Origin: an uncultured Saprospiraceae bacterium | GTDB lineage: Bacteria > Bacteroidota > Bacteroidia > Chitinophagales > Saprospiraceae | Direction: 5' to 3' | Length of the DNA stretch: 59,270 bases | NCBI GenBank assembly: GCA_937941095.1 | Contig: CALDYJ010000003.1 | Location: 1 to 59,270, forward strand | Translations under genes and position numbers: made by a program | The notes under the pieces: model-generated | Seen by the model: the letters and a program-made list of their open reading frames with translations, nothing else | The model's database searches: none | Told to the model about the DNA's origin: nothing | In this document: in pieces, positions 1 to 7,780 of the stretch | Layout of the letters: each line of letters opens with the position of its first letter | Numbering within the stretch: the first letter of the stretch is position 1

Positions 1-296
1 AAAATCTTATCGTGTCCAGATTTTCGATTTAGCTCATCTTCTTCACATTTGCCGTTAAGGCTAAAATGTGCGCCCTCATCATAAGTAAATGAAGTTGCTA
101 CAGGTCCATCTTCGCTTTCTAAATATTGCGAATAAATGGTCCATCCGTCTTGGATTTTAGCTGTATAAGTAAGTTCGTATTCGTCATTGCCGAGATGCTT
201 TTGATCCATTTTCCATTTTACAGGTTCTAGGATTTGAGCAAAACTGTTGGAACAGATAGAAACAGCAATAATAAGTGCAAGGTAGATCCTCTTCAT
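1..296 (-). CDS. DsbD N-terminal-domain-like periplasmic protein (partial)
   Basis: Read by translating the minus strand; the 3' part lies outside the window, so only about 98 residues are visible. It starts with a clear signal peptide (MKRIYLALIIAVSICSNSFA, then Gln). The mature part has the pattern PVKW, then DEYELTYTAKIQDGWTIYSQ, then GPVATSF. That pattern is closely shared with the next gene (PVKW, IQTGWYLYAQ, GPIPTSF), so the two are tandem paralogues. Family knowledge: this is the beta-sandwich start of DsbD, which passes reducing power from the inner membrane to periplasmic or cytochrome c biogenesis partners. Whether the gene continues into transmembrane and thioredoxin domains (full DsbD) or stays a single domain cannot be seen here. 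The start is the only Met in front of the signal peptide. Confidence 0.7.
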   Translation of the reverse strand, partial: MKRIYLALIIAVSICSNSFAQILEPVKWKMDQKHLGNDEYELTYTAKIQDGWTIYSQYLESEDGPVATSFTYDEGAHFSLNGKCEEDELNRKSGHDKI

Positions 297-387
297 GATC
301 AATTAGGTTAATTAATTAATTAACGAATGTTAGATATAATGATGTGTAATGGTTTTCAGCTCAAAATTAACGTTTGAGCTGGTGAAT

Positions 388-843
388 TTACTTAAAGTTA
401 AGCGTAAACTCAATATTTGTCGGTGGAAGACATTGATGATCATCACAGGTCATAAATTCTACACTTCCTTTTACGTTTTGTGCTTTTTTAGTGTTTTTGA
501 CTCGCTGGACAAACTTTACGGATTGAGCATATTTGGCAATATTCATTTCAAAGTAGTCATCGAATTTTTCGATTTTATCACCAATCTCCTTAAATTCTCC
601 TACCAATTCAAAGTCGCTTAGATTATCAAAGCTAAATGAGGTAGGAATAGGTCCCATGTTTGATTCTTGTTTTTGAGCATATAAATACCAGCCAGTCTGG
701 ATATTCGCAGTACATATTATATCATAATCACTTTCAGATACCTTCTCAATATCAAATGACCATTTGACCGGCATTGCTTTTTGACCGAATGAAGAGAAAG
801 ATAATAAAGTAAAGAATAGAGCACCGAGAATATTGATTTTCAT
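388..843 (-). CDS. Stand-alone DsbD-alpha-like domain protein
   Basis: A 151-residue exported protein with a signal peptide (MKINILGALFFTLLSFSSFG) and one domain resembling the N-terminal (alpha) domain of DsbD. Near the C-terminus it has CDDHQCLPPT (Cys133 and Cys138), the place where DsbD-alpha carries its redox-active cysteine pair followed by a Pro-Pro turn. The protein ends about ten residues later, so it has no transmembrane domain and no C-terminal thioredoxin domain. It is the upstream neighbour, in the same direction, of the edge-truncated paralogue, with about 90 bp between them, so they may be co-transcribed. Likely role (inference): a periplasmic thiol-disulfide carrier that takes electrons from a membrane DsbD/CcdA-type protein. 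Target unknown. Confidence 0.75.
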   Translation of the reverse strand: MKINILGALFFTLLSFSSFGQKAMPVKWSFDIEKVSESDYDIICTANIQTGWYLYAQKQESNMGPIPTSFSFDNLSDFELVGEFKEIGDKIEKFDDYFEMNIAKYAQSVKFVQRVKNTKKAQNVKGSVEFMTCDDHQCLPPTNIEFTLNFK

Positions 844-1144
844 CTTTGGTTTGCGTTAAACATTAATAAAACAAGAAATATGTTTTGGGTAGCTTCGTAT
901 TGTTATGAATACGGAGAAAATTCATCTCGGATTCGTCTTCCAAAATTAAAATTAAAATTTCACAAATGCATTTAATTAATAAAAATATAAGAAAACCTTA
1001 ACCATTTTAGGCTGCTAGTGACTTCTCCTCATTTATGAGGAGAAAACAAGATTCATAGAAAAGAGGGATATATGAGGATTGAATTTGCCCCATCTTTGAT
1101 TTATCAATGACGAAGTAAATTATTAACCTTTAAAATTAAAGATC
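844..1144. other. Divergent intergenic region with a 22-bp hairpin
   Basis: About 300 bp between the divergently transcribed DsbD-like gene and the unknown secreted-protein gene. No ORF is supported. The one clear structure is an inverted repeat at 1023-1044: arms TTCTCCTCAT and ATGAGGAGAA around a 2-nt loop, perfect over 10 bp. It is not followed by a T-run on either strand, so it looks more like an operator or an mRNA leader structure than a terminator. The rest is AT-rich and presumably holds both promoters, but no good TTTG/TAnnTTTG pair was found. Confidence 0.45.
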
Positions 1145-2044
1145 ATGAGAAATTCACAAAGCCAATCAATAGTAAATAAGATTAAACTATTCTTAGCTCA
1201 AGCTTTTGTTTTAGTATTCTTTACAATCGCCTTACAAGCTCAGAATTATGATAATCCAGAATTAGTTGTTGCTGAAGCTCAAGGTCAACAATTAAAGATG
1301 AAACACATCGTCGCTTACATGGGCCTAAAAATGTCGATGAACCAGATGTCTCAAAACCCAAACGATGCAGAAACCGAAGCTGTAGCTATGGAAGCAGTAA
1401 CTGTTTTTAACACAAATCCAATTGCAACTATACAACAATTAGACATGGTCGCTCAAGAATTAGGATTAAATGGAGGTGCTGCTAATCATGGAACCTATGA
1501 CTCGAGTCCACAAAATGGCGGATTCCAATCGAGCCCTTCAACCAATTTTGGAGGCAACTTTAATATGGAAGCTGAATTGGCAAAATTTGGGCCCAATCAA
1601 TTAGATTTTCATTCTTCTACTTCTAATCAATTAAAGCAATTACTTTCAGGAACATTGCTGACTGACAGTTCTAATACCTATTCTTCTAGCCCAAATGGAA
1701 GTCACTATTTGTCTTCAAGTACCAACATACACTTTTGCGCTAATGGAACCTTTACATGGGTAAGTGATGCAAGCGCAAGTGTAAGTACTGCAGGAGCTGA
1801 TCTATACAGTGGAGGAGGAGAAGATGCTCCAGTAACAGGCTACTGGGATGTCGCTACTGGTGGAGGGCAAACATTTATTATGCTTTATTCTCGCCATCCA
1901 GAAATGCTACAATTGAATCCTAATGGTTTTGTTCCAATGCCAGTGAATGCATTTCAAGCAGATTTAGTTGCTGTTCCGAATGTAAATTCAAAAAGAGGCG
2001 AGGATCTATACCGTGTGAATCGTGGACAAGCGCAATGTTATTAA
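1145..2044 (+). CDS. Secreted protein of unknown function
   Basis: A 299-residue protein with a long N-terminus and an exported-protein hydrophobic segment (LFLAQAFVLVFFTIALQAQ, about residues 15-33) ending at a probable cleavage site before Gln-Asn. The middle is rich in Ser, Asn and Gly and low in complexity (about 115-185). The last 110 residues contain a compact stretch with FCANGTFTW, a GYWDV turn and FIMLYSR, a layout like small beta-barrel (lipocalin-like) domains in which a G-W motif starts a strand. That resemblance is weak and is only a suggestion. There is no T9SS sorting domain and no lipobox. It is a single gene followed by a hairpin terminator. Family not recognised. Confidence 0.7.
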   Translation: MRNSQSQSIVNKIKLFLAQAFVLVFFTIALQAQNYDNPELVVAEAQGQQLKMKHIVAYMGLKMSMNQMSQNPNDAETEAVAMEAVTVFNTNPIATIQQLDMVAQELGLNGGAANHGTYDSSPQNGGFQSSPSTNFGGNFNMEAELAKFGPNQLDFHSSTSNQLKQLLSGTLLTDSSNTYSSSPNGSHYLSSSTNIHFCANGTFTWVSDASASVSTAGADLYSGGGEDAPVTGYWDVATGGGQTFIMLYSRHPEMLQLNPNGFVPMPVNAFQADLVAVPNVNSKRGEDLYRVNRGQAQCY

Positions 2045-2051
2045 TAATATA

Positions 2052-2155
2052 GTCTTTGGTCTTTCGACTATATTTTGAATTTGTCTTAGGTCTTTTGACC
2101 TTAACCTTTCAAATAGATCAATCTTAGTCTTTCGTCTTTTGGGCGAAGGACTAAG
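2052..2155. repeat. Degenerate GTCTTTN heptanucleotide repeats
   Basis: The spacer downstream of the secreted-protein gene contains runs of the heptamer GTCTTTN: GTCTTTG GTCTTTC from 2052, GTCTTTT from about 2090, and GTCTTTC GTCTTTT inside the terminator stem at about 2126. Interspersed heptads are degenerate (GACTATA, GACCTTA). A related purine-strand set occurs 90 bp further on, next to purQ. Heptanucleotide repeats are known from cyanobacterial intergenic DNA; here they are seen directly but their role is unknown. Confidence 0.6.
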
Positions 2156-2165
2156 CTGTTTTTAG
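2123..2165 (+). terminator. Rho-independent terminator after the secreted-protein gene
   Basis: A stem of 12 bp with one G-U pair (CTTAGTCTTTCG paired with CGAAGGACTAAG) and a short loop, followed by CTGTTTTT. It lies about 80 bp after the stop codon of the upstream plus-strand gene. The left arm is made of GTCTTTN heptads, so the terminator may have arisen from the repeat tract. Confidence 0.65.
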
Positions 2166-2240
2166 CATCTATTCGAAACTAGGTTAGCGGAACGAATGAA
2201 AGCAAAATAAAGAAAGTATTTTAACATCTAATGTCAAGAA

Positions 2241-2275
2241 GTCCAAAGTCAAAAGACAAGCGACGATCGACCAAA
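2241..2275. repeat. Five tandem GWC-type heptamers next to the purQ 3' end
   Basis: Five uninterrupted 7-bp units, each beginning with GTC or GAC: GTCCAAA, GTCAAAA, GACAAGC, GACGATC, GACCAAA. The last unit abuts the purQ stop codon. The 7-bp phase is exact although the units differ, which points to an old, drifted tandem repeat rather than chance. Confidence 0.55.
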
Positions 2276-2995
2276 TCAATGAGTAATCCCAGCTGCTTCA
2301 AAAGTATTCTCGATCAAAGACTCAAAAAGAACTTTACCATCAGTATTGGAGACTAAATCTTCAGAAGCTCTTTCAGGGTGCGGCATCATGCCGAAGACAT
2401 TTCTTGCATGGTTACAAATTCCAGCAATGTTGTTGAGGCTCCCGTTTGGATTACTGGATTCATCAGCATTTCCATTTTCATCGCAATACCTAAATAACAC
2501 CTGGCCGTTGCTTTCTAAGGTTTTGATCATATCGTCAGGACCATAGAATCTTCCTTCAGCGTGTGCAATAGGAATTTTTAAGACTTGATCTTTTTTCGTT
2601 TTATGCGTAAATGCTGTTTTATCGTTTTCAACTTTCAGATGAACATTCTTACAAATGAATTTTTGACTGTTGTTTTCAAGTAGCGCACCTGGAAGTAATC
2701 CAGCTTCACACAATATTTGAAAGCCATTACAAACTCCAAAAACATAGCCCCCACCTTCAGCAAATTTTATGACTTGTTTCATAATCGGTGAAAAACGCGC
2801 TATAGCCCCAGATCTTAAATAATCCCCATAGGAGAAGCCACCCGGCAATATGATGCAGTCTTTTTTACCATAAGCCTCTAAATTTGTTCTTTTGTGCCAA
2901 AGCTTTTCAACTTTTTGCCCCATCACCTTTGAAAGGATATGAACCATGTCATCATCACAATTTGAACCTGGAAATACAACAACACCGAATTTCAT
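2276..2995 (-). CDS. purQ: Phosphoribosylformylglycinamidine synthase subunit PurQ
   Basis: Glutaminase subunit of FGAM synthase, step four of purine synthesis: it releases ammonia from glutamine for the PurL subunit, assisted by PurS. The 239 residues begin [16 protein letters not shown], the conserved PurQ N-terminus. The class I amidotransferase triad is present: Cys89 in FGVCNGFQ, and His206 and Glu208 in [19 protein letters not shown] gives the oxyanion and glutamine site. The frame is open 26 codons further upstream, but that part runs through the preceding gene and would not align with the family, so Met at 2995 was chosen. Its ATG overlaps the stop of the upstream membrane-protein gene (TGATG), indicating translational coupling. 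A purine gene as the last cistron of an envelope operon is the odd point. Confidence 0.95.
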   Translation of the reverse strand: MKFGVVVFPGSNCDDDMVHILSKVMGQKVEKLWHKRTNLEAYGKKDCIILPGGFSYGDYLRSGAIARFSPIMKQVIKFAEGGGYVFGVCNGFQILCEAGLLPGALLENNSQKFICKNVHLKVENDKTAFTHKTKKDQVLKIPIAHAEGRFYGPDDMIKTLESNGQVLFRYCDENGNADESSNPNGSLNNIAGICNHARNVFGMMPHPERASEDLVSNTDGKVLFESLIENTFEAAGITH

Positions 2996-3981
2996 CACGA
3001 AAGATTTAGAAGTGGAATAAATTGCCAAACCAATACAGCAGCTAATAGAAACAAATGTACAATTTCTGCCCAATGCCTTGGCATACGCACAAAATTAATA
3101 GAAATAAGTATAGAAAGTGCAGGAATCATGACCATTAAATTTTGAAGATTCACTCCACTTTGAAAAAGTACTGTTAAAATTGAGATGGCTAATGAAAAGT
3201 ATAGAATGCTAATGTTTTTTTGCACCCTTATTTTCATTCTGTAATTATAGGTCTTTATGCTAAATAGGCTAATCAATATCAATAAAGCAAAAAAGCTTAA
3301 GGTGAATAAGAGATCAAACCTTTCTACATTTTTGAAATCAAAGAAGCTGAAATTTTGAAAAAATTGGATCTCGTAAAATTGCGCTAAGGAATCTGTCCAA
3401 TATTTATAGGTAAACAATAAAAGAAATGGGCTGATGAAGCCGATCAATAAGATAACCCTTTCCTTAAATTTATTTGCTCTTAAGATGCCTAGTCCTAACC
3501 AGGCTAATACTATTATGAATAAATAAGGAGGGCTAAATAGTGCTGCCAATGCAATCCAAACACCTATATTATAGATTTTGTCTGCACAAGAATAGATGTT
3601 ATAGGTTTCAAACATCTCATACAAAGCGAGAATAAGAAAAAAGTTGGCAATGAGATTAGGGCTTATGCACAAGAATTGCGGGCTAGAAGAAGAAATTAAT
3701 AAATAAGTTAAACCAGGGATCAACGTAACTTCTTCGGTCATTCTTTGGCTGCTGCAAATGACATTGACGAAAACTGCTTGTAAAAATACCAGAAAGGCTG
3801 CTAAGAGTTTACTGTTTAGGGTAGTCAGATCATAATCGCCGAAAAACTGTTGAAACAGATACCCACCATTACCCATGTCTATTGGGCTGTCAACAAAAAA
3901 GATGCTTGACCATAACAATGCTACATAAAACAATAGTAGTATGTTAGCAAAAAACTTATTTATTCTAAATAAACTGAGCAA
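2995..3981 (-). CDS. DUF6427-like polytopic membrane protein
   Basis: A 328-residue inner-membrane protein with about eight or nine hydrophobic helices: one at residues 12-30, then repeated Leu/Ile/Phe-rich segments to the last at about 310-325. An early [10 protein letters not shown] loop is followed by a polar, probably outside, loop. No catalytic motif was recognised. Length and layout match the Bacteroidota family DUF6427, whose function is unknown; this is a recognition call, not a search result. It sits between the EnvC-like gene (45 bp upstream) and purQ (1-bp overlap), so it is probably co-expressed with both. The hydrophobic pattern could also suit a GT-C-type glycosyltransferase remnant, but no DD or ED motif is visible. 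Confidence 0.65.
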   Translation of the reverse strand: MLSLFRINKFFANILLLFYVALLWSSIFFVDSPIDMGNGGYLFQQFFGDYDLTTLNSKLLAAFLVFLQAVFVNVICSSQRMTEEVTLIPGLTYLLISSSSPQFLCISPNLIANFFLILALYEMFETYNIYSCADKIYNIGVWIALAALFSPPYLFIIVLAWLGLGILRANKFKERVILLIGFISPFLLLFTYKYWTDSLAQFYEIQFFQNFSFFDFKNVERFDLLFTLSFFALLILISLFSIKTYNYRMKIRVQKNISILYFSLAISILTVLFQSGVNLQNLMVMIPALSILISINFVRMPRHWAEIVHLFLLAAVLVWQFIPLLNLS

Positions 3982-4026
3982 TAGATGCGCTTTAAAGATG
4001 GAAATCCAAAATTACAAAATGTAAAC

Positions 4027-5211
4027 TTAAGGATGAAGCCAATCTAGTGGGTTAAGCCTAACCTTTTGTCTCCAAATTTCAAAATGTAACTTGGAATTGC
4101 CTTCTTTGGCTAATTCTCCTATGGTTTGAAGGGTGCTCACAAGATCTCCTCGTTCAAAATAAATGGTTTCAAGGTTTGAATAAACCGTAAAAAATTCACC
4201 ATGTTTTATCAAAAGTGTTCTTTTATTGCCTGGCAAGGTAAATTTACCAACCACTTCCCCTTCAAAAGAAGCCCTAACTTTATAATCTTGGCTAGGTTTT
4301 ATGTCAATTCCATTGTTAGTAATTTGTACTTTTTCTAGGCTTGGATGACTTTGTTGACCAAAAAATCCAATTACAAATCCATCTATGACTGGCCAAGAGA
4401 GCTTTCTTTTCGCTCTGGCAAAATCTTCACTAATGGTAGCAGAAAGACTTTCTTTGGTCTTACCTTCTGCATCCAGTTCAGATTTGATTAAATCTTCAAT
4501 CGCAAATTTCAATTGCCTGGATGCTTTTTGTTTTTCTTCCAATGATTTATTTAAACCATCTTCATTTTCTTTAAGAATTTTGAAGAGTTCATTTCTGTAT
4601 GCCAGTTCTTTACTCAATTTACTTCTTTGGAGGCCTTGGCTTTTGAGCAATTGTTTTTTCTCTTGATTCAAGTTCAACAATTTTTCCTTCCTTTTTTCGA
4701 GCACTTTTTTTGTGCTTAAAATGACGCTAGACTGTCTTTGACGGTAGGCTTCAAATTGTTTGATGTATCGCCATCTTACAAAGGCATCATTCAAATTATT
4801 AGAAGCTAATAAAAAACTATATTTTCCATTTATAAGTTTTTCTCTATAAGCATTTTGTAACAGGACGTTATAATCATTCGAAACTTGTTGAAGGTCATAA
4901 TTCAGTGATTGTATGATGTCTTTATTTTTTTTGATGCGGTGCTCTGTAAGACTAATCTCCTTTTTGAGCGTTTTAATGTATTGCCCTCTTTTTTGAATTT
5001 TTCTCTGAAGGCTTAAATAAAGATCTAAGATGTTTTCTTTGTCCTTTCTATTATTCTCTATCAGCTTATTTGTGAGTGAAATTTCATGCTCTATTTGGGC
5101 TTTCTTCTGTTCTAACTCTTTTTTAGTCTGTCCAATAAGATAGCCATTGAATAGCATGGCTAAAACTAAAATGACTGCGGTTTTGGAATAAAACGTTGAA
5201 AAGGATTTCAT
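4027..5211 (-). CDS. EnvC-like murein hydrolase activator with degenerate M23 domain
   Basis: A 394-residue exported protein: signal peptide (about 1-27), long coiled coil rich in Lys, Glu and Leu (about 28-260), then a LytM/M23 domain (about 270-394). The zinc site is broken. Where active enzymes have HxxxD this protein has NNGIDI (His replaced by Asn), and the final HxH is KLHFEIW, with only one His left. Known biology: EnvC and NlpD also have dead LytM domains and act by activating amidases at the division site. The same role is inferred here. The gene starts in a TGATG overlap with the upstream DUF4292 lipoprotein gene and follows the TPR-DUF4292-M23 order common in Bacteroidota. Confidence 0.85.
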   Translation of the reverse strand: MKSFSTFYSKTAVILVLAMLFNGYLIGQTKKELEQKKAQIEHEISLTNKLIENNRKDKENILDLYLSLQRKIQKRGQYIKTLKKEISLTEHRIKKNKDIIQSLNYDLQQVSNDYNVLLQNAYREKLINGKYSFLLASNNLNDAFVRWRYIKQFEAYRQRQSSVILSTKKVLEKRKEKLLNLNQEKKQLLKSQGLQRSKLSKELAYRNELFKILKENEDGLNKSLEEKQKASRQLKFAIEDLIKSELDAEGKTKESLSATISEDFARAKRKLSWPVIDGFVIGFFGQQSHPSLEKVQITNNGIDIKPSQDYKVRASFEGEVVGKFTLPGNKRTLLIKHGEFFTVYSNLETIYFERGDLVSTLQTIGELAKEGNSKLHFEIWRQKVRLNPLDWLHP

Positions 5212-6002
5212 CAGATTTTCATCTCAGTGTATCTTGATGGAATAGAAAAGATGATTTTTTGAGGAACGTTTAATTCTACATCAGAATATTCAATGTCTAA
5301 ACCGATGGTTTTTGAGCCATTAGAAATTAATATTTTTCTGTCATAAGAAAATGGTCGCTCACCTAAGGCTTGGTAATTTAAATAAGAAATATTAACGCTT
5401 AACTCTCCTTGAGTAAATTCAGACTTTACTGGGAGCAAATTAGATTTATTCAGTTTTAAAGCGCTCTTTACACCATCTTTTTCACCAGATAATAAATAGT
5501 GACTTTCTAAGAAGTTGAGTTCAGTATAGGGGATGATGTCTTGAAGTGTATTGCCTACAAAAATGTTTTGAAGATTACTCAAAGTTAATTGTTCTACTAT
5601 ATCTGCAGGTAGTTCAAATTGTGTTGCTAATTCATTAATGTTTCCTTTGAAGTACTCTTTTCGGATTCTATCCAAAAACATTAAGGAGTCACTAGTACAA
5701 AGGAGTCTTGCTCCTTCAAAACCGAGCTTTTTAACATTCATCCAAAATTGCTCATCTTTTTCTGCTTTTATGTTGGCAGAAAAACCAATTTTTTTGCTGT
5801 CATTATCTACTTTAATTTGAGCAGAAGCTTTAAACCATTCAGGACTAAACATTGCATCATCTAAGGCAAGATTTAATTGCTCAATAGACATTGCTTCATC
5901 AAGTTTAGTCTTTTTTGATTTCTTTGAAGATTTACAAGAAAAAGTAAAAAGGAGGAATATTGCCCCGACAATAAATTGAAGTTTAGACCAGCTTTTTATC
6001 AA
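5211..6002 (-). CDS. DUF4292 lipoprotein (LolA/LolB-like fold)
   Basis: A 263-residue lipoprotein with a lipobox ending in FTFSC (Cys23), followed by a Lys/Ser-rich linker. The body is a predicted half-barrel with QIKVDNDSKKIGFSANIKAEKDEQFWMNVKKLGFEGARLLCTSDSL-type spacing of short amphipathic strands, like DUF4292 and LolB-type lipid-binding proteins. (The pattern is described here, not quoted in full.) Later segments KLNKSNLLPVKSEF and ELNVPQKIIFSIPSRY match the closing strands of the family. Function unknown; a role in moving lipoproteins or lipids to the outer membrane is inferred from the fold only. The gene lies 10 bp after the TPR gene and overlaps the EnvC-like gene by 1 bp. Confidence 0.8.
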   Translation of the reverse strand: MIKSWSKLQFIVGAIFLLFTFSCKSSKKSKKTKLDEAMSIEQLNLALDDAMFSPEWFKASAQIKVDNDSKKIGFSANIKAEKDEQFWMNVKKLGFEGARLLCTSDSLMFLDRIRKEYFKGNINELATQFELPADIVEQLTLSNLQNIFVGNTLQDIIPYTELNFLESHYLLSGEKDGVKSALKLNKSNLLPVKSEFTQGELSVNISYLNYQALGERPFSYDRKILISNGSKTIGLDIEYSDVELNVPQKIIFSIPSRYTEMKI

Positions 6003-6012
6003 AAGTATTCTA

Positions 6013-7623
6013 TTAGAGTTGTTTAGAAATGATTTTCTTGTTCAACCTGTCTGATTTGCCTCCCAGTTCTTTAGCTTTAGACCAATATTCAAAAGCTTTT
6101 TCTGCTTCATCCATCTCAAATAATAAATCTCCAAAGTGTTCCAGAACTTCAAAGTTTTGATCACCTCCATTTTTCATTGACTTTTCAAACCAATTTTTAG
6201 ATTCATCAAATGATTTTGATTTATATAAGACAAAGGCTTTTGCGTCTTGAACCCTAAAATCGTCTGGTTTTAGATTGAGCGCTTTTTCTATTTTTTTATT
6301 TGCTTTTTCTATTTTGTTTTGGTGAGCATATGATCTTGTAAGTCTTGCAAGTATATCCGCTTTTAAGTTGTTGTTCTTGCCACTCATCAGCAATGCCTGC
6401 TCCAAAGAATTGGCCGCAGCCGAATGGTCATCTAATTCAGTAAGCGAAATTCCATTAAAATAAAATAGTTTACCATGGTTAGGAAAAACGTCCATCGCTT
6501 TTTCAGACAAATCTCTCATTTCTTCCATTTCATAACTTTCCGCATGGATGTATAACATTTGCTCCCAAACAGAATAGGTATTTCCATTTATGTCAATTGA
6601 TTTTTGATAACTATTTAGAGCAGCTTTGTTTTGGCCTGTTTGGTACAACATGTCTCCATATAAAGCAAAAGCTTTTGGGTCATCAGGATGAACCTCAGTT
6701 AGTGATTTACCAAGTTTTAATGCTTCCGCAATGAAGGTATCATCATTAGAAGTACTCATTTTTGTAATGTAAGGCATAAGAGCCTTGACTTTTAAGTCTA
6801 TGCTTTCTCCCTCTTGTTTGATGACAGAATCTAAAGACTTTAAATAGGCGGTTTCACCTCCTTCAGATTTGTTTTTTCCTGCCAGCGCTAATTTAGCTTT
6901 TGCATCAAGTGGATCAATTTCTAAAATTTCTTGATACACTTCATTGGCTTTGTCTAATTTTTTCTGGCTGGTAAAAAAGTCAGCTAAAAGATGTCTGTAT
7001 TTTACTGATTGAGGATGGAAAGCGATTAAAGCTTGAATTTCTTTTGTTGCATTTTTTTCATCCCCTAAACCCAGGTAGAGCGAATGCTTTCTCCTACTTA
7101 CTTCTTCATTGACACCAAACTTTTTTTCAATGACATTATACAGTTTAATGGCTTCTTCTTGCTTGTTGTCTTTTACCAAAAAATAAGCATATTTAAAATA
7201 ATGGTATTCTGTGCTAGGGTATTTTTCTACCATTCTTTTGTAAATGTCAGCAGCACCATCATACTTTTTAGCTTTATCATAAACATCCGCGAGGAAAAGC
7301 TGGTACCACATATTTTCTGGCTGCAAGTTGACAGCTATTTTTATGGAGTTTAATGCTTTCTCATCGTTATCCATTACATCATAAACTCTTGCAAGTTCAT
7401 AAGCAGCAGCATGATTTTCTGGGTTGGTTTTTAAAACCTCTTTAAACAAGCTCGCAGCCATCTCGTAATTTTCAAGAATCTTTTGCTTATTTGCTTCTAT
7501 AAATATTTTTTGATTGTTGACTTCTAATTCAGTTGTTGTTCCCGGCTGTGCGGAAAGTCCAGTTATTGCTAAGAAGAACAATAAACAAGTACAAAAGAAA
7601 GAATATAAGGTAGAAAAATTCAA
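6013..7623 (-). CDS. Exported TPR-repeat protein
   Basis: A 536-residue protein with a signal peptide (FFCTCLLFFLAITGLSAQ) and tetratricopeptide repeats over nearly the whole length. Examples are ENYEMAASLFKEVLKTNPEN, AAYELARVYDVMDNDEKALN, and KADILARLTRSYAHQNKIEK near the C-terminus. At least nine to ten TPR units can be marked by the A-x3-Y/L and final Pro spacing. TPR arrays are protein-binding scaffolds. First gene of the five-gene minus-strand operon leading to purQ; its link to DUF4292 and EnvC-like genes is conserved in Bacteroidota and points to an envelope assembly task. Start Met is directly in front of the signal peptide. The exact partner is unknown. Confidence 0.85.
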   Translation of the reverse strand: MNFSTLYSFFCTCLLFFLAITGLSAQPGTTTELEVNNQKIFIEANKQKILENYEMAASLFKEVLKTNPENHAAAYELARVYDVMDNDEKALNSIKIAVNLQPENMWYQLFLADVYDKAKKYDGAADIYKRMVEKYPSTEYHYFKYAYFLVKDNKQEEAIKLYNVIEKKFGVNEEVSRRKHSLYLGLGDEKNATKEIQALIAFHPQSVKYRHLLADFFTSQKKLDKANEVYQEILEIDPLDAKAKLALAGKNKSEGGETAYLKSLDSVIKQEGESIDLKVKALMPYITKMSTSNDDTFIAEALKLGKSLTEVHPDDPKAFALYGDMLYQTGQNKAALNSYQKSIDINGNTYSVWEQMLYIHAESYEMEEMRDLSEKAMDVFPNHGKLFYFNGISLTELDDHSAAANSLEQALLMSGKNNNLKADILARLTRSYAHQNKIEKANKKIEKALNLKPDDFRVQDAKAFVLYKSKSFDESKNWFEKSMKNGGDQNFEVLEHFGDLLFEMDEAEKAFEYWSKAKELGGKSDRLNKKIISKQL

Positions 7624-7780
7624 ATTTTATAATTCAAAATGTAATTGAAATCTTTATCGCAAATCGTTTTTGTCTTTGAATAACGTAAGCCAAAATTAAG
7701 GAATTGCCTTAAGAGACTATATTTTGACTCCTTGTTAAAGACAACAGTCACTAAAATAAGCTTAAAGGTGCGTTAATTCT

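Noticed and set aside
307..324. 18-bp palindrome of GTTAATTAA and its mirror
   Set aside because: Simple TTAA repeats arise easily in AT-rich spacers; a similar run occurs near 27628. No further support as an operator.
2996..3073. N-terminal extension of PurQ by 26 codons
   Set aside because: It runs back through the coding end of the upstream membrane-protein gene and is unlike any PurQ; the family start [10 protein letters not shown] fits exactly at 2995.
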